Below are positions 6,154-6,311 of a DNA stretch of 6,311 nucleotides, in pieces; within the stretch, counting starts at the first letter, position 1, and every line of letters starts with the position of its first letter. The stretch is from Burkholderiales bacterium (lineage in GTDB: Bacteria; Pseudomonadota; Gammaproteobacteria; Burkholderiales; SG8-39): positions 1 to 6,311 of the forward strand of contig CAKKSJ010000069.1 in assembly GCA_919902965.1 (NCBI GenBank). The letters run 5' to 3'. Position numbers and translations under genes: made by a program. The notes below the pieces were generated by a model that made no database searches, was not told the origin of the DNA, and saw nothing but the letters and a program-made list of their open reading frames with translations.

Positions 6154-6162
6154 CTAACGCTT

Positions 6163-6311
6163 ATGAAATTCTCATTCAAAATCGGCGTGTATCTGGTGCT
6201 CGCCACGACCATCGCCGTTCTGATCGCCGTCGGTGGCGCGTATCAGCTGAGCGTTACGGAACGCGTGGAGCAGGTCAACGCCGAACTGAAGAGCCAGCGC
6301 ATACGCGGCAC
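6163..6311 (+). CDS. Membrane-anchored protein, N-terminal fragment, function unknown
   Basis: Open from ATG 6163 to the window edge: 49 codons plus two bases. The start is MKFSFKIGVYLVLATT, a short basic N-terminus followed by a hydrophobic helix at about 7-28 (inner-membrane anchor or uncleaved signal), then a polar segment (SVTERVEQVNAELKSQRIRG) likely to be helical. This is how many membrane sensor proteins begin (histidine kinases, diguanylate cyclases, chemoreceptors), but nothing visible selects among them. It is divergent from the HPt gene with 97 bases between the starts. No good ribosome site precedes it; the frame is open upstream but offers no ATG nearby. The reading frame is likely real given its composition and the promoter-like region before it. 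Confidence 0.65.
   Translation, partial: MKFSFKIGVYLVLATTIAVLIAVGGAYQLSVTERVEQVNAELKSQRIRG

Overview
The window looks like a chromosomal segment of a GC-rich proteobacterium, most likely a betaproteobacterium. The evidence is the form of NrdA (an extra N-terminal ATP-cone) and the gene neighbourhood pilS-pilR-ampD followed by nrdA. The assignment rests on recalled family features, not on a search. Every recognisable gene from base 6065 down to base 1 is on the minus strand; one partial gene at the right edge is on the plus strand.

Right to left (direction of transcription): a single-domain histidine phosphotransfer (HPt) protein at 6065-5736, an OmpR-type response regulator at 5684-4968, a 71-residue membrane-anchored zinc-ribbon-like protein at 4935-4720, the sensor kinase PilS at 4707-3118, the sigma-54 activator PilR at 3121-1757, and the cytoplasmic amidase AmpD at 1760-1221. 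Gaps are at most 51 bases. pilS/pilR and pilR/ampD each overlap by four bases (ATGA), so the last three genes look translationally coupled. A GC-rich hairpin at 1166-1196 probably closes this transcription unit. PilS-PilR is the two-component pair that controls type IV pilin transcription. AmpD recycles peptidoglycan fragments and has no obvious functional link to pili beyond the shared operon.

The interval 918-1220 is AT-rich in its left half and carries the control region of nrdA (917 to beyond base 1). It holds a well-formed sigma-70 promoter and two NrdR-box-like palindromes exactly 31 bp apart, centre to centre, the architecture expected for NrdR repression of ribonucleotide reductase. 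The visible 305 residues of NrdA contain two ATP-cones, of which only the first keeps the nucleotide-binding signature.

At the right edge, divergent from the HPt gene, a plus-strand gene starts at 6163 with a hydrophobic segment and then a polar stretch. It is cut off by the window and could be the missing membrane sensor for the HPt/response-regulator pair. No rRNA, tRNA, CRISPR array, insertion sequence or clear signs of horizontal transfer were seen. The region is mostly ordinary core genome. The least familiar parts are the HPt/response-regulator/zinc-ribbon leader of the pil operon and the cut-off divergent gene.
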